A stretch of DNA of 64,000 nt from an uncultured Verrucomicrobiota bacterium (GCA_903922605.1 CAIXUG010000080.1:1-64000), one strand, 5' to 3'; positions 41,407 through 52,000 are shown, counted from the first letter of the stretch. Translations and numbers: made by a program. Notes: generated by a model from the letters alone, not told the origin.

Positions 41407-44400
41407 ATGCATCCCGGAACCCGTTTCTTCCCTCATTGCCGGTTGCTCGCGGGGCTGACCATCACCTGCCTGCTGGCGGACCGCCCGGCCAGCGCCCAGC
41501 CCGTGGTCAGCGAAGGGGGCGCCCGAATTGTCGCCATTGAGAACCAGGTCCGGGCGCAGCGCCGCGGTGCCGGCACCTTTGCCAACGTCGCGACGAACGA
41601 GCTGCTCGGGCTCGGCGATTCCCTCAGCACCGGCCCCGACAGCAGCGCCACGCTCGGGCTCGGTGACAAGGCGCTTTACCGTGTGGACGAACTGACCGAC
41701 CTCGTGCTCTCGCCCGCCGGTGCCGGCACCGGCAACCGCTTCCAGGTGGAGCTGCGCGAAGGCGGCTTCTACCTGCTCAACCGTGAGAAAACGGGCGAAC
41801 AGAAGTTCAAGACCCCCACCGCCTCCGGTGCAATTTTAGGCACCGAGGTTGCAGTTCGCGTCACCCGCAATGGTCGCACCACCGTCGCGCTGCTCGAAGG
41901 CCGCGTGGATCTCAGCAACGAGTTCGGCTCCATAAGCCTCGCTCCCGGCGAACAGGGCGACGTGCAACCCGGCCAGGCACCCACAAAGACCGCGCTGCTC
42001 GATGCGGTCGCACCCGTGCAATGGGCGCTCTATTACCCCGGCGTCCTCAACCCCTATGACCTTGAGCTCACCGAAGAAACCCGTACCGCACTCGCCGCTT
42101 CGCTCGCGGCCTATCGGACCGGTGACCTGCCGGGAGCGCTGGCCGCCTATCCCGAAGGCCGCACGCCGACGGACGACGCGGAGAAAACCTACCGCGCCGC
42201 GCTCAGTCTTTCGGTCGGCCAGGCGGCGAAGGCCGAAGAATTCCTCACCGGCGTGAATTCCGAGGCAGCGGTGGCGCTCCGGCAGGTCATTGCGGTCACG
42301 CGCGGCCAGGGGGAAAGCTCAAAGTTCAAAGCTCAAAGCTCGACGGCGTTACTGGCGGAATCCTATGCGGCGCAATCGCGCAACGATCTTGCTGCCGCGC
42401 TGATCGCCGCGAAAGCCGCCGTGGCCGCCGCGCTGGACTTCGGCTTCGCCCATGCGCGAGTCGCGGAACTGGAATTCAGCTTCGGCCACACCGCCGCCGC
42501 GAAAACGTCCCTCGCCCGGGCCCTTGAACTTTCTCCCCGGAATGCCCAGGCACACTCGCTACAGGGGTTCATCCTGGCGGCGGAAAATCACATCGCCCAA
42601 GGGGTTGCCGCTTTTGACCAGGCCATCGCCCTTGATCCACACCTGGCCCCGGCCCGGCTTGGACGCGGCCTATGCCGGATCAAGCTCGGGCAGCTCGGTG
42701 CCGGTCGCGCCGATCTTCAGGCCGCCGCCGCGCTCAAGCCCACCCGCGCAGTCTTCCGCAGCTACCTCGGCAAGGCCTGGAACGAGGAACACGGTCTCGC
42801 CCGCGCCGATCTGGAACTGCGCCGCGCCCGGGAACTGGATCCTGCGGACCCGACCGCCTGGCTCTATCTTGCCCTGCTCCGCCAGCAGCAGAACCGCGTG
42901 AACGAGGCGGTCGGCGACCTGGAGGAATCCCGGGCCCGCAACGAAAACCGCGCCGTGTACCGCTCGCGCGAGCTGCTCGACCAGGACCGCGCGGTCCGCG
43001 GCGCGAACCTCGCCAGCGTCTACCGCGACGCCGGCCTGACCGAGCCCGCGGTGCGCGAGGCCAGCCGCGCCGTCGCGAGCGACTATGGCAACGCGAGCGC
43101 CCACCTCTTCCTCGCCAGCAGCTACGACGCGCTGCGCGATCCGCGCCTCTTCAACCTCCGCTATGAGACGCCGTGGTTCAGCGAGCTGCTCGTGGCCAAC
43201 CTGCTCGCGCCCGTAGGTGTCGGCACGCTGTCGCAGAACATCTCACAGCAGGAATATTCCCGCCTCTTCGAGCGCGACCGTGTCGGGGTCAGTTCCACGA
43301 CCAAGTATTTCAGCAACGGCGCCTGGGCCGAGCGCGGCTCGCAATTCGGCACGTTCGGCAGTTTCAGCTACGCGCTCGACGCGGATTACCGCAGCGAGCC
43401 GGGTTTTGCGCGCAATACCGACCAGGAACAGACCTCCCTGTATGCCAAGGCCAAATGGCAGCTCACGCCAGACGACAGCCTCTTCCTGCTGCTGAACTAC
43501 AGCGATTATAAGAACGGCGACACCCGGCAGCTCTACGACCCGAACTCGGCGAGTCCCGGCTTTCGCTCCACCGAGACGCAGGAACCGAACGTCTTCGTCG
43601 GCTGGCACCATGAATGGGCGCCGGGCCAGCATTCGCTGCTGCTCGTCAGCCGGCTCGACGACACGGTGGAATACGGGGACCCCAGTTCGCCCATTCCCCT
43701 GGTCAGCCGCCCCGGGGAAGGTGCGCCCCCCACCACGTTTCGCACCCGTCCCTTCTCGACCGACTACCGCAGTGCGCTCACGGCCTACGGCGTGGAGTGG
43801 GAACAGATCGCCGAGCTGGACCGGCATACGCTCGTCGCCGGCGTGCGCTACCAGAAGGGCGACGTGGACACTGCCAACATGCTGGTCAACGGCTCCGGCG
43901 CGCCGCCCGGAGCCAGCGCGTTTCCGGCGCTGACGAACTCCGTGGCCAACGATCTCGACCGCTTCAGCATCTATGCGTACGACATCTGGCAGGTGTTGCC
44001 TTCGCTGCGCCTCTCCGCCGGCATCAGCTACGAGCGCCTTTACTTCCCGGTAAACATTGACCTGCCGCCGTTGGATCCCGGTCAGCAGACAAAGGAGAAG
44101 GTTTCGCCCAAGCTTGGCCTCGAATGGTCGCCGCTCCCGGACACGCATCTGCGCGCCGCCTGGACGCGTTCGCTCGGCGGCAGCTACTACGACACCAGCG
44201 TGCGCCTCGAACCGGTGCAGGTCGCCGGTTTCACGCAGGCCTTTCGCAGCCTGCTGCCCGAGTCGGTGGATGGCCTCGCGCCGGGCTCGGAATTCGAGAC
44301 CGTCAGCGTCGGTATCGAACACAAATTCCCCACGCGCACCTATGTCAATCTCGTGGCGGAGCGGCTGACTTCGGACGCGGACCAGAATTTCGGCGCCTTC

Positions 44401-44943
44401 GACTACCCGCATGTTGCGGTCGATCCCATTCTCGGCCTGTCGCTGCTCCAGGCCGTGCCGGCCACGCTGGGCCGGACGCTCGATTTCGAGGAACGCACCT
44501 TCACCGCCACGGTGAACCAGCTGCTCGGCGAGCGCTGGTCCCTCGGGGCGAGCTACCGACTCAGCGAGGCCGATCTCCGGGACAGCTATCCGGCCTCCAT
44601 CGCCTCCCTGCCCACCTCACCGGCACTGGATGTGTCCGCCACGCTGCACCAGGTCACTGGCTTTGTGCGCTTCAACCACGAATGCGGCTTTTTCAGTGAG
44701 TTCAGCAGCATGTGGACGCAGCAGTCCAACCGGGGTTACGGCACCGGGGTGAAGGATCTGCCAGGGGACGACTTCTGGCAGTTCAACGTCTTCGCCGGCT
44801 ACCGCTTCCTCCAGCGGCGGGCCGAGGTGCGCGTCGGTGTGCTGAACCTCACGGGGCAGGATTACCGCCTGAATCCCCTCAATCTCCACGACGAATACCC
44901 GCGCGAGCGGACCTTCTACACGAGCCTGCGGCTGAATTTCTGA
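41407..44943 (+). CDS. FecR-TPR-outer-membrane beta-barrel fusion protein
   Basis: This 1178-aa protein has a signal peptide (LLAGLTITCLLADRPASA). A FecR domain (about 35-200) has FKTPTASGAILGTEVAVRVT, VALLEGRVDLSNEFG and LAPGEQGDVQPG. A TPR superhelix (about 235-590) has LARALELSPRNAQAHSLQGF and FDQAIALDPHLAPARLGRGL. A TonB-receptor-like barrel of about 580 residues follows (SLYAKAKWQLTPDDSLFLLL ... RTFYTSLRLNF), ending in the outer-membrane C-terminal Phe. No TonB box or plug domain was recognised. In known systems FecR is a separate inner-membrane regulator, so this fusion would link a periplasmic sensor to the outer membrane. The cyclase gene follows 12 bp downstream. Confidence 0.8.
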   Translation: MHPGTRFFPHCRLLAGLTITCLLADRPASAQPVVSEGGARIVAIENQVRAQRRGAGTFANVATNELLGLGDSLSTGPDSSATLGLGDKALYRVDELTDLVLSPAGAGTGNRFQVELREGGFYLLNREKTGEQKFKTPTASGAILGTEVAVRVTRNGRTTVALLEGRVDLSNEFGSISLAPGEQGDVQPGQAPTKTALLDAVAPVQWALYYPGVLNPYDLELTEETRTALAASLAAYRTGDLPGALAAYPEGRTPTDDAEKTYRAALSLSVGQAAKAEEFLTGVNSEAAVALRQVIAVTRGQGESSKFKAQSSTALLAESYAAQSRNDLAAALIAAKAAVAAALDFGFAHARVAELEFSFGHTAAAKTSLARALELSPRNAQAHSLQGFILAAENHIAQGVAAFDQAIALDPHLAPARLGRGLCRIKLGQLGAGRADLQAAAALKPTRAVFRSYLGKAWNEEHGLARADLELRRARELDPADPTAWLYLALLRQQQNRVNEAVGDLEESRARNENRAVYRSRELLDQDRAVRGANLASVYRDAGLTEPAVREASRAVASDYGNASAHLFLASSYDALRDPRLFNLRYETPWFSELLVANLLAPVGVGTLSQNISQQEYSRLFERDRVGVSSTTKYFSNGAWAERGSQFGTFGSFSYALDADYRSEPGFARNTDQEQTSLYAKAKWQLTPDDSLFLLLNYSDYKNGDTRQLYDPNSASPGFRSTETQEPNVFVGWHHEWAPGQHSLLLVSRLDDTVEYGDPSSPIPLVSRPGEGAPPTTFRTRPFSTDYRSALTAYGVEWEQIAELDRHTLVAGVRYQKGDVDTANMLVNGSGAPPGASAFPALTNSVANDLDRFSIYAYDIWQVLPSLRLSAGISYERLYFPVNIDLPPLDPGQQTKEKVSPKLGLEWSPLPDTHLRAAWTRSLGGSYYDTSVRLEPVQVAGFTQAFRSLLPESVDGLAPGSEFETVSVGIEHKFPTRTYVNLVAERLTSDADQNFGAFDYPHVAVDPILGLSLLQAVPATLGRTLDFEERTFTATVNQLLGERWSLGASYRLSEADLRDSYPASIASLPTSPALDVSATLHQVTGFVRFNHECGFFSEFSSMWTQQSNRGYGTGVKDLPGDDFWQFNVFAGYRFLQRRAEVRVGVLNLTGQDYRLNPLNLHDEYPRERTFYTSLRLNF
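42314..42341 (-). repeat. four 7-bp words in frame inside the FecR-TPR-barrel gene
   Basis: On the plus strand the units are aaagctc, aaagttc, aaagctc, aaagctc; on the minus strand they read gagcttt-type words fitting xxxxxGA (gctttga, actttga). The array encodes SSKFKAQSS at about residues 303-311, a linker within the TPR region, and keeps the frame. Confidence 0.8.
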
Positions 44944-44955
44944 GCCCGCACCCGC

Positions 44956-47010
44956 ATGAAGCGCCTGCTGTCCGTCCTGTTCGACCGGTACACGCTCCTG
45001 GGTCTGGCCCTAACCGTGGGACTGGGCTGGCTGCTCAACGGCTACGAGAGCAAATACGGCTCGCACTTGATCGGGCAAAGCGCGCGGTTCGCCAGCTACG
45101 ACTGGCTGTTCCGCGCCGCGCGGGCAAAGCCGCCGCCGAAAGATGTCGTCCTCGTGCTGATGGATGAGAAATCCCATGCCGATCTGGGCCAGCAGCTCGC
45201 CGCCCCCTGGGATCGCCGCATCCATGCACGTCTCATCCGGAGGCTCACGGCTGCGGGCGCGAAAGCCATCGTATTCGATATCGTGTTCCTCACGAACCGG
45301 TTTGTGCTGCCGGAGGAGGATGCGGCATTGGTCGCGGCCGCTCAGGAATCCGGACGTGTGATCCTGGCTGCCAACCCCCGTCCCGGCCCAAGTCCCAAGG
45401 ATGTGCCGGGAGTGGACCCGCCCTTTCGGGCATTACGCCGGGCCGTCCAAGAGCACTGGGGTCAGGTACAGTTTTTGGAATCCGACGATCTCATCGTTCG
45501 ACTACATCCCCCGTCCTTCCCTCCATTCAAGCCAAGCCTGAGCTGGGCGGTGGCCAAATTCCTCGACGCTCCCGTCACCCGCGCCACAAACGAGACTGAG
45601 CTGGCGGCGAACATGTCGGCGGAACGGTGGCTGCGGTATTACGGTCCCGCGTTATCGCTGAGTCCCTGCCCCTATGAGGACGCTTTGGACCCGGCACGGA
45701 TGCCGGATGACTTCTTCCGGGACAAAATTGTTTTCGTGGGCGCGAGCACGCTGACCAAATTCAGCGGTGAACGAAAAGACGCTTTTGCATCGCCCTACTC
45801 GATGCTGGTCCGAGACAATCAGCAATTGATCGGCGGGGTGGAAATCCAGGCGACCGCCACGCTGAATCTGCTGCGCGGCGATTGGCTGACGAGGCCCTCC
45901 CAACAAGCCGAAGGCTGGCTCGCAATCGCGGTGGGAATTGTCTTCGGTGCCGGCCTGATGCATTTCCGGCCCCGCAGCATCGTTCCCCTCACGTTGGGCT
46001 CTTTGGCGGCGCTGTTCGGCCTCGCTATGTGGCTCTTTCAACGGCACAATCTGTGGTTCGCGTGGCTCATCCCGGCCTACCAGATCGGAGCTGCCGGTCT
46101 GTACGCCGTCGCGGTCAATTCCATCCGCCTCGCCTTCCGCAACCGGCTGCTGCTCGAGTCTGTTTCCCGCTATCTGTCGCCGAAGCTGTCCCGCCAGTTC
46201 GCCGGTGAACGCGCCGAGGAACTGCTCCGCCCCGGTGCGACCAAGCAGCAGGTCACCGCCCTTTTCAGCGACATCGCGGGTTTCACCAGCATCTCCGAGG
46301 GCCTCGACCCCGATGAACTGGCGCAGATGATGAACCAGTATTTCGAGACGGCGGTGGGCCGGTGCATCTTCCCCACCGACGGCACGGTGGTGAAGTTTAT
46401 CGGCGACGCCATTTTCGCCCTCTGGAACGCGCCCGACCCGCAGCCCGACCATGCGTGGCGCGCGTGTGACGCCGCCCTGCGCTTCCGCCAGCAGGCGGTG
46501 CAGGAAAACCATGGTCGCCAGCTCATCACCCGCATCGGCCTGCACACGGGGGAGGCCAACGTCGGCAACTTCGGCAGCCGCGAACGCTTCGACTACACGG
46601 CTTTCGGCGAGACCATCAATCTCGCCTCGCGCATGGAGGGCCTGAACAAGCATCTCGGTACCCTCACGCTGATGACCGGTGAAACCCACCGGCTCACCGG
46701 CGACAAGTTCCTGACCCGCTATCTGGGCCGGCTCGTGCTAAAGGGCTTTGGCCACTCCATCGAGGTGTACGAGCTCGTCGGCACCCCGGAGCAGCGGGCG
46801 AGGTTTGCCGATCTCCACACCGCCTTCGCCGCAGCCCTTGCGGAGTTCCAGGCGGGCCGACTCGACATGGCCGCAACGGCCTTCACCGACGTCAGCCAAC
46901 GCTGGCCCGCCGACGGCCCGACGAAGTTCTACCTCCGCACCCTCGCGGAACTTCGCGAGCATCCGCCCGAAGGAAGGTGGACCGGCGAGGTGGAACTGAA
47001 GGAGAAGTAG
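44956..47010 (+). CDS. CHASE2-domain class III adenylate cyclase
   Basis: This 684-aa protein has an N-terminal membrane anchor (YTLLGLALTVGLGWLLNG), a periplasmic CHASE2 sensor (about 35-310; VVLVLMDEKSH, AKAIVFDIVF, KIVFVGAS) and two to three helices (about 320-390). A class III cyclase domain (about 430-600) has metal-binding D439 (FSDIAGFTSISE) and D484 (FIGDAIFALW), ATP-selecting K480 and D546, and transition-state N555 and R559 (FGETINLASRM). All catalytic residues are present. A C-terminal helical extension resembles a TPR. It should make cAMP in response to a periplasmic signal, probably relayed by the FecR-barrel protein encoded upstream. Confidence 0.93.
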   Translation: MKRLLSVLFDRYTLLGLALTVGLGWLLNGYESKYGSHLIGQSARFASYDWLFRAARAKPPPKDVVLVLMDEKSHADLGQQLAAPWDRRIHARLIRRLTAAGAKAIVFDIVFLTNRFVLPEEDAALVAAAQESGRVILAANPRPGPSPKDVPGVDPPFRALRRAVQEHWGQVQFLESDDLIVRLHPPSFPPFKPSLSWAVAKFLDAPVTRATNETELAANMSAERWLRYYGPALSLSPCPYEDALDPARMPDDFFRDKIVFVGASTLTKFSGERKDAFASPYSMLVRDNQQLIGGVEIQATATLNLLRGDWLTRPSQQAEGWLAIAVGIVFGAGLMHFRPRSIVPLTLGSLAALFGLAMWLFQRHNLWFAWLIPAYQIGAAGLYAVAVNSIRLAFRNRLLLESVSRYLSPKLSRQFAGERAEELLRPGATKQQVTALFSDIAGFTSISEGLDPDELAQMMNQYFETAVGRCIFPTDGTVVKFIGDAIFALWNAPDPQPDHAWRACDAALRFRQQAVQENHGRQLITRIGLHTGEANVGNFGSRERFDYTAFGETINLASRMEGLNKHLGTLTLMTGETHRLTGDKFLTRYLGRLVLKGFGHSIEVYELVGTPEQRARFADLHTAFAAALAEFQAGRLDMAATAFTDVSQRWPADGPTKFYLRTLAELREHPPEGRWTGEVELKEK

Positions 47011-47018
47011 GAACCGAA

Positions 47019-47039
47019 ATTTCGAATTTCGATCTACGA
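47019..47039 (+). repeat. three 7-bp words just after the cyclase stop
   Basis: The units atttcga, atttcga and tctacga follow in phase 9 bases after the cyclase stop codon. A related gaaccga lies at 47011-47017, separated by one base. Confidence 0.7.
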
Positions 47040-47124
47040 TTGATTAGGAGGAGGCTTGAAGGATTGAGTTTCGCTGGAGAGGAACGGTGAACTCCCTGGC
47101 CCCTTTCGTGCCCAAAAAGCGGAA

Positions 47125-47158
47125 CCGGCTCAGACGCACACAATTACATCTGAGCCGG
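47125..47158. repeat. perfect 10-bp inverted repeat (hairpin)
   Basis: The sequence ccggctcaga at 47125-47134 pairs exactly with tctgagccgg at 47149-47158 across a 14-base loop. It lies 115 bp after the cyclase gene. There is no U tract, so a simple intrinsic terminator is unlikely; it may be a processing site or small REP-type repeat. Confidence 0.55.
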
Positions 47159-47689
47159 CCAGCCATCGTTTCCGCATGACCTCAGAAACGATTCTGAAAT
47201 GCGGCCTGCCCGGCAATCAAGTTACACAAAAGCCAGCGCAAACCGGTGGAACATGTCCGCGAAACACACCCGCAGGAGAGGAATGGGGTCCTGTCGGTTT
47301 ATGTCTGGGACATGCTTGAAAACGTCCGTTAAAAAGAACATCGGGGACCAACTTCCATCATCGCCGGCCACCTATGTCGCAACATGCATCCGATGCATTG
47401 CGCAATCTCATCCCGCAAATGGCAGTTCAAGACGACCGTCACTATCAGACGAGACCGACCTAGACTGCGATTTTCAGGCAGAAACAAGCGCTTTCCATTG
47501 TCTCGTCCGAGGCCAGCGATCATTCGCAGGTTCCGTACAAAATTCCTGACGCAGGGAATATGCCAAATCAGCTGCGTAGAATGTTTGGCGGCTCAGAAGG
47601 TAAAATCGTGTAACCGCCCGCCGAATTATTCGTCGACTCCTGCGGCTCGAAATACCCCGACGAAGATAACATGACCTGCTCTTCCCCCT
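47159..47689. other. 530-bp stretch without a recognisable gene
   Basis: The base composition here is visibly less GC-rich than in the neighbouring genes. Several overlapping open frames of up to 116 codons exist on both strands, but none has domain-like sequence or the codon use of its neighbours. A non-coding RNA or a decayed insertion is possible; nothing in the sequence decides between them. Confidence 0.35.
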
Positions 47690-47884
47690 TTGCCGGCGGT
47701 CCAGAAGCGCAATGGCAAAACTACCTACCATTGTCCGCGCTGCTCCGAATTCCAGGTGGTTCTGGAAGACTCTTCCGACGCTGACATCGTGGCCTGGCGA
47801 GCTTTCTCGAAGCATCGGAAGAGCTGCTCCACGAAGGCGGACAAACGCGGTTCATCGCCGTTGAAGAAAGCCGCCCGATCCTAA
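47690..47884 (+). CDS. possible small zinc-binding protein (64 aa)
   Basis: This open frame from TTG 47690 encodes HCPRC near residues 14-18 and HRKSC near 42-46, a spacing that could coordinate one zinc ion, followed by a basic tail (KADKRGSSPLKKAARS). Third codon positions are mostly G or C, as in real genes here. Against it, the only in-frame start is TTG and no ribosome-binding site is seen, so it could be a gene remnant. It ends 17 bp from the convergent ruvB. Confidence 0.35.
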   Translation: MPAVQKRNGKTTYHCPRCSEFQVVLEDSSDADIVAWRAFSKHRKSCSTKADKRGSSPLKKAARS

Positions 47885-47900
47885 GGCAAAAGAAACGCCT

Positions 47901-48920
47901 TCAGAGCAGCCGCGCCTGCCCACCGGCGAGCGGTTTCAGCCCGAGTTTCTCGTAGCTGCGGGGTGTCGCGACGCGACCCTGCGGGGTACGGTTGAGATAG
48001 CCTTCCATGATGAGATAAGGCTCATAAACCTCCTCGATCGTGTCCGGCTCCTCCCCAACGGCCACGGCAAGCGAGCTGACACCCACCGGTCCGCCGCCGA
48101 ACTTCACGATAACCGTTTCCAGGATGCGCTTGTCCATCTCGTCGAGGCCGTTCTCGTCGATCTCCAGGATGCCCAGGGCCTTGTCCGCGAGCACGGAGGT
48201 GATGCGGCCGTCCCCCCGCACCTCGGCGTAGTCGCGCACGCGGCGCAGCAGGTTGCCGGCGATGCGCGGCGTGCCCCGGCTGCGGCGCGCAATCTCATGC
48301 GCGCCCGGGTCTTCGATGGGGACATTGAGCAGACCGGAGGCGCGCAGCAGGATGCGTTGGAGCTGCTCGGTGGTGTAGTAATCCAGCCGTTCGCGGATGC
48401 CGAAGCGTGTGAGGAGCGGCGCGCTCAGCAGGCCGCTGCGCGTGGTAGCGCCGATCAGCGTGAAGCGCGGCAGGTTCAGCCGCACGCTGCGGGCGTTCGG
48501 CCCCTGGTCGATGATGATGTCGAGCTTGAAGTCCTCCATCGCCGGATAGAGGTATTCCTCGACGGTCTTCTGGAGGCGGTGGATCTCGTCGATGAAGAGC
48601 ACATCGCCCTCCTCCAGATTGGTGAGCAGGCCGGCCAAATCTGCGGCCTTTTCTATGGTCGGGCCGCTGGTGGCTTTCACGTTGGCCCCCATGGCCTTGG
48701 CCAGGATGTTCGCAATGGTCGTCTTGCCGAGTCCAGGCGGACCACTGAGCAGGATATGGTCAAGCGCCTCGCCCCGGCGCTTGGCGGCTTCGACGGCGAT
48801 TTCGAGCCGTTCCTTGACCTTGGCCTGGCCGGTGAAGTCATTGAACGCCGAGGGGCGCAGCGTCTGTTCGAGCGCCGCGTCGGGCTTTGCCAATGTGTCA
48901 GTCACCAACCGGTCGGCCAT
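47901..48920 (-). CDS. ruvB: Holliday junction branch migration helicase RuvB
   Basis: This 339-aa AAA+ ATPase from ATG 48920 has Walker [10 protein letters not shown] at 60-68, Walker [11 protein letters not shown], sensor [13 protein letters not shown] with Arg finger region TRFGI, and the C-terminal winged helix ([18 protein letters not shown]). It forms the hexameric motor that drives RuvA-bound Holliday junctions. No ruvA or ruvC is in the window. The frame extends upstream to 49013 through a heptamer repeat and is not coding there. Confidence 0.97.
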   Translation of the reverse strand: MADRLVTDTLAKPDAALEQTLRPSAFNDFTGQAKVKERLEIAVEAAKRRGEALDHILLSGPPGLGKTTIANILAKAMGANVKATSGPTIEKAADLAGLLTNLEEGDVLFIDEIHRLQKTVEEYLYPAMEDFKLDIIIDQGPNARSVRLNLPRFTLIGATTRSGLLSAPLLTRFGIRERLDYYTTEQLQRILLRASGLLNVPIEDPGAHEIARRSRGTPRIAGNLLRRVRDYAEVRGDGRITSVLADKALGILEIDENGLDEMDKRILETVIVKFGGGPVGVSSLAVAVGEEPDTIEEVYEPYLIMEGYLNRTPQGRVATPRSYEKLGLKPLAGGQARLL

Positions 48921-48954
48921 GGGGCGAGCATGGGAAGCAGGCCCAGAGGGGTAA

Positions 48955-49041
48955 ATTACGAATTTCGAGTTTCGAGTTTCGAATGAGCTACCGCAACTTC
49001 GCAGCCTCCCCATTCGTCACTCGCAACTCGCAACTCGTCGC
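48955..49041. repeat. two 7-bp word arrays between ruvB and the subtilase gene
   Basis: At 48955-48982 the plus strand reads attacga, atttcga, gtttcga, gtttcga. At 49014-49041 the minus strand reads gcgacga, gttgcga, gttgcga, gtgacga, and its first base touches the stop codon of the subtilase gene (49041-49043). Both lie in the 120-bp gap between two minus-strand genes, so they are transcribed if the genes share a message. Confidence 0.85.
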
Positions 49042-52000
49042 TACTCTGACCGGAGGCGATAGAAGAATGGTCCGGCACCGGTCGCCAGGGCAGGATCGGT
49101 GAAACTGTTCACGCCCTGCACCGCTAGGACGTGCCGTTGCAAAATGGTGAAACCCGCAGCCAGGTCGGCAGTCCGCTCCACCGTGTAGAAACGGCCGGCC
49201 GCGCTGAACCACTGAAGCGGCGCGGAGGCCGGGACGTTCGGAATGAAATGCAGCTTGAACGGGTCGGTGCCGTTCGCGAACTCGGCGGAATTCACCACCC
49301 CGTCCCCATCGGGATCGTCATTGCCGCTGAAGCTCAGGTCGCCAAAGTGCTCCAGCTCCCAGGCGTCGGGCAGGCCATCGCCATCGCTGTCCGCGGTGGC
49401 CAGGTTCAGCGTGACCACCTCGTTGTGCTTCCCGCTGAGGTTGTGCTGGTGCATCAGCAGCAGCTTCACCGTGCCGGCCCCGGCGGCATTCGTCCGGATG
49501 AGGTCAAACTTCACTTCCGTGCCCTCAGCGAAAAATGGCGTGTTGCCGATGCCATACGGCGTGGCATCGATGACCGGCTTCACCGCGTTAAACGTCACCC
49601 AGCTGGTCTGGTCGGAATAGTCACCCTCGGTGACCGCCCGGTAACGGAACGTGGTCAGGCTGGTGGTCAGGCCAAGGTCGGACGCGAAGGCCGAGTGGAT
49701 GAGCACACCGTTGATGAAGGGCGCCGTGTCACCCTCGTTGGGATAAAGGGCGTTGTACGGGAACTCCTCGGTCAGGTTGCCACTGGTCAGCGACTCGTCC
49801 CGTACCAGCGTCTCCAAACCGCCGTTGGAGCTGTCATAGGCGTCCACATCGTCGGCGGCAAAAGTGCCGGCGTCACCGTTGATGAGCGTGTAGTCGGCGA
49901 CCCCGTCGTTATCCAGGTCGATCTCGATGTCGTAGTTGTTGACCGCCCGCTGCGGCGTCTGCCATTTGCCGGCCACCGCGATGCCGAAGTAGAGGATCGT
50001 TTTTCTGATGCCGCCGGCCTGTGAAAAGTCGCTCGCGGCACCCACGGCGAGAATGTCCGTGGCGGCCCGGTCATCCGTAAACGACTGGGAGGCATCGGTG
50101 GTACCCAGTTGGAAGACCGAAACCAGTGGGTGCGTCTCACCGGTCGTGCCCCGGGTCGCGATGGTCAGGGGCACGGAATTGCCCGCCGGCACGCCAAAGC
50201 TGACGACCGTCGCGGCAAACTGCGAGGCGGACCGGGCAATGATGTGCCAGGGCACATGGATCGGCACCGTCCCGCCCGTCAGCCATACTTCGCCGCTGGA
50301 CTCGGGCAGCTGGGGCCGGGGAATCCCGGCCTCATCGACCGGCGAGCTCAGGTCCTTCACGTGGGTGAATTGCGCCGGATCGGCGTCCAGCCGGACGTCA
50401 AAACTGGTGGAGCCGTTGGCGGGCACGGTGACCGTCTGGCTCAACGGCGTCAGCGTGACTCCGGTGTCCACCACCGTGTTGCTCACGCTGACCGTGAACG
50501 TGACGGCGGCGGTACCGTGGTTCACCACCTGCAAGGTACGCTGCTTGGAATAGGGCGCCGCCAGCTCCACCGCACCGAACGAGAGCGAAATGTCACCGTC
50601 GCCGGTATCCGCCTTGACGATTGCCGTGGTCGTGGTCGCCAGGTTCACCTGCACGCGCCCGGCACCGGTGCGCGACTCGGGATAGGGATTGCCGTCGGCA
50701 TCATGGGTGGCGATGGCGGTGTTCATGATGGCGGCCTTGATGTCTTCCGTCGGCCAAGTGGGATGGGCCTGTTTCACCAAGGCGGCGGTGCCCGAAATGT
50801 GGGGCGCCGCCATCGAGGTGCCGCTGAAGGTGGCCGAATCCGAGCCGGAACCGGCCTTCACCGAGGTGATGCTGGAGCCGGGAGCCGCCACGTCGGGCTT
50901 GAGCCGGTCGGTGAGCAGGTTTGGTCCGCGAGAGCTGCTGTCATCCAGCCGGTCGGCAAATTCCGGATGCTTGATGACCACCGAGGCCGACAGCTTCAGG
51001 GACAGCCCCTGCCCGAGCTTCGCCTTGAGGAGATCGCCATCGGCCTTCGAAATCATCACGCCGGGGATGGTGATGCCCGTGCCATCTCCACCCATGACGA
51101 TCGGCGTCTCAACCTTGTTATCCACCATGAGCACCCCGATGGCACCCGCCTGTTGGGCAAGGAGGATCTTGGCGGAGAAATTGCACGTGCCACGGTCGAT
51201 CAGGGCGATCTTTCCGGCCAGGGCGGCGGCATTGTCGAGCATGTCCGCGCACGCATCGGCCGGTTCGGTGGCGACCACCAGGCCAGTCGTGTCGCCCACC
51301 GTGGCGAGGGGAGCGGTGATGTCCCCCTCGACCGCCGCGTAGGTACCGGCGACCTCCGCCGGTGCGGTCACCTGGATGCCCAGGCTGGTGATGCCGTTGT
51401 CCATGGAGTTGGCCACGGTAATGGCCCGGACCGCCACTCCCGGACTGCCCATGATGTAATGGGTGTTGCCATCGTTGCCGGCGGAAATCGATACGACACA
51501 GCCGAGCTGGGCCAGCGTGTTGACGGCTTCCAGCTCCGTATCGGACGGGTCATCAAACCCCCAGCCGCTGCCCAGGGACAGGTTTGCGACATCCAGATGA
51601 TCCGAGAAGTCACCGTCGCTGTTGGGGTCCGTGGCCCAGTCCAGACCGTCCACCACCGCGTCGGTCGAGCCGCCTTTGCCGAAGATTTTCAGGGCGTACA
51701 GCTTCGCGCCCGGAGCGACCCCCGGCCCGATCTTGAACTGCGTGAAATCCACCGTGTCGTTGTAAGCGCCCCCGTAGGTCTTGCCGTCCTTCGTCACGCC
51801 CAGGCCGGCGGCAATGCCCGCAACGTGGCTCCCGTGGCCGTTTTCCTGGGTGTCGAGCGGATCAGGATCAGGCACCGGCGTGGTCGAGCCGGTGTCTCCA
51901 CCGGCATCGTAATCATCGCCCACGAAGTCGGTCCCGCCGACCACCTTGGCCGTGGGAAACGTGCCCGGCTCGATCACGGTGGAATCGTTGGCGGTGAAGT

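Noticed and set aside
47125..47158. Intrinsic terminator of the cyclase gene
   Set aside because: The stem is perfect but the loop is 14 bases and no U tract follows, so I list it only as an inverted repeat.
47199..47549. 116-codon plus-strand frame in the gap after the cyclase gene
   Set aside because: Amino-acid content and codon use are unlike the neighbouring genes; no motif, no signal, no good start.
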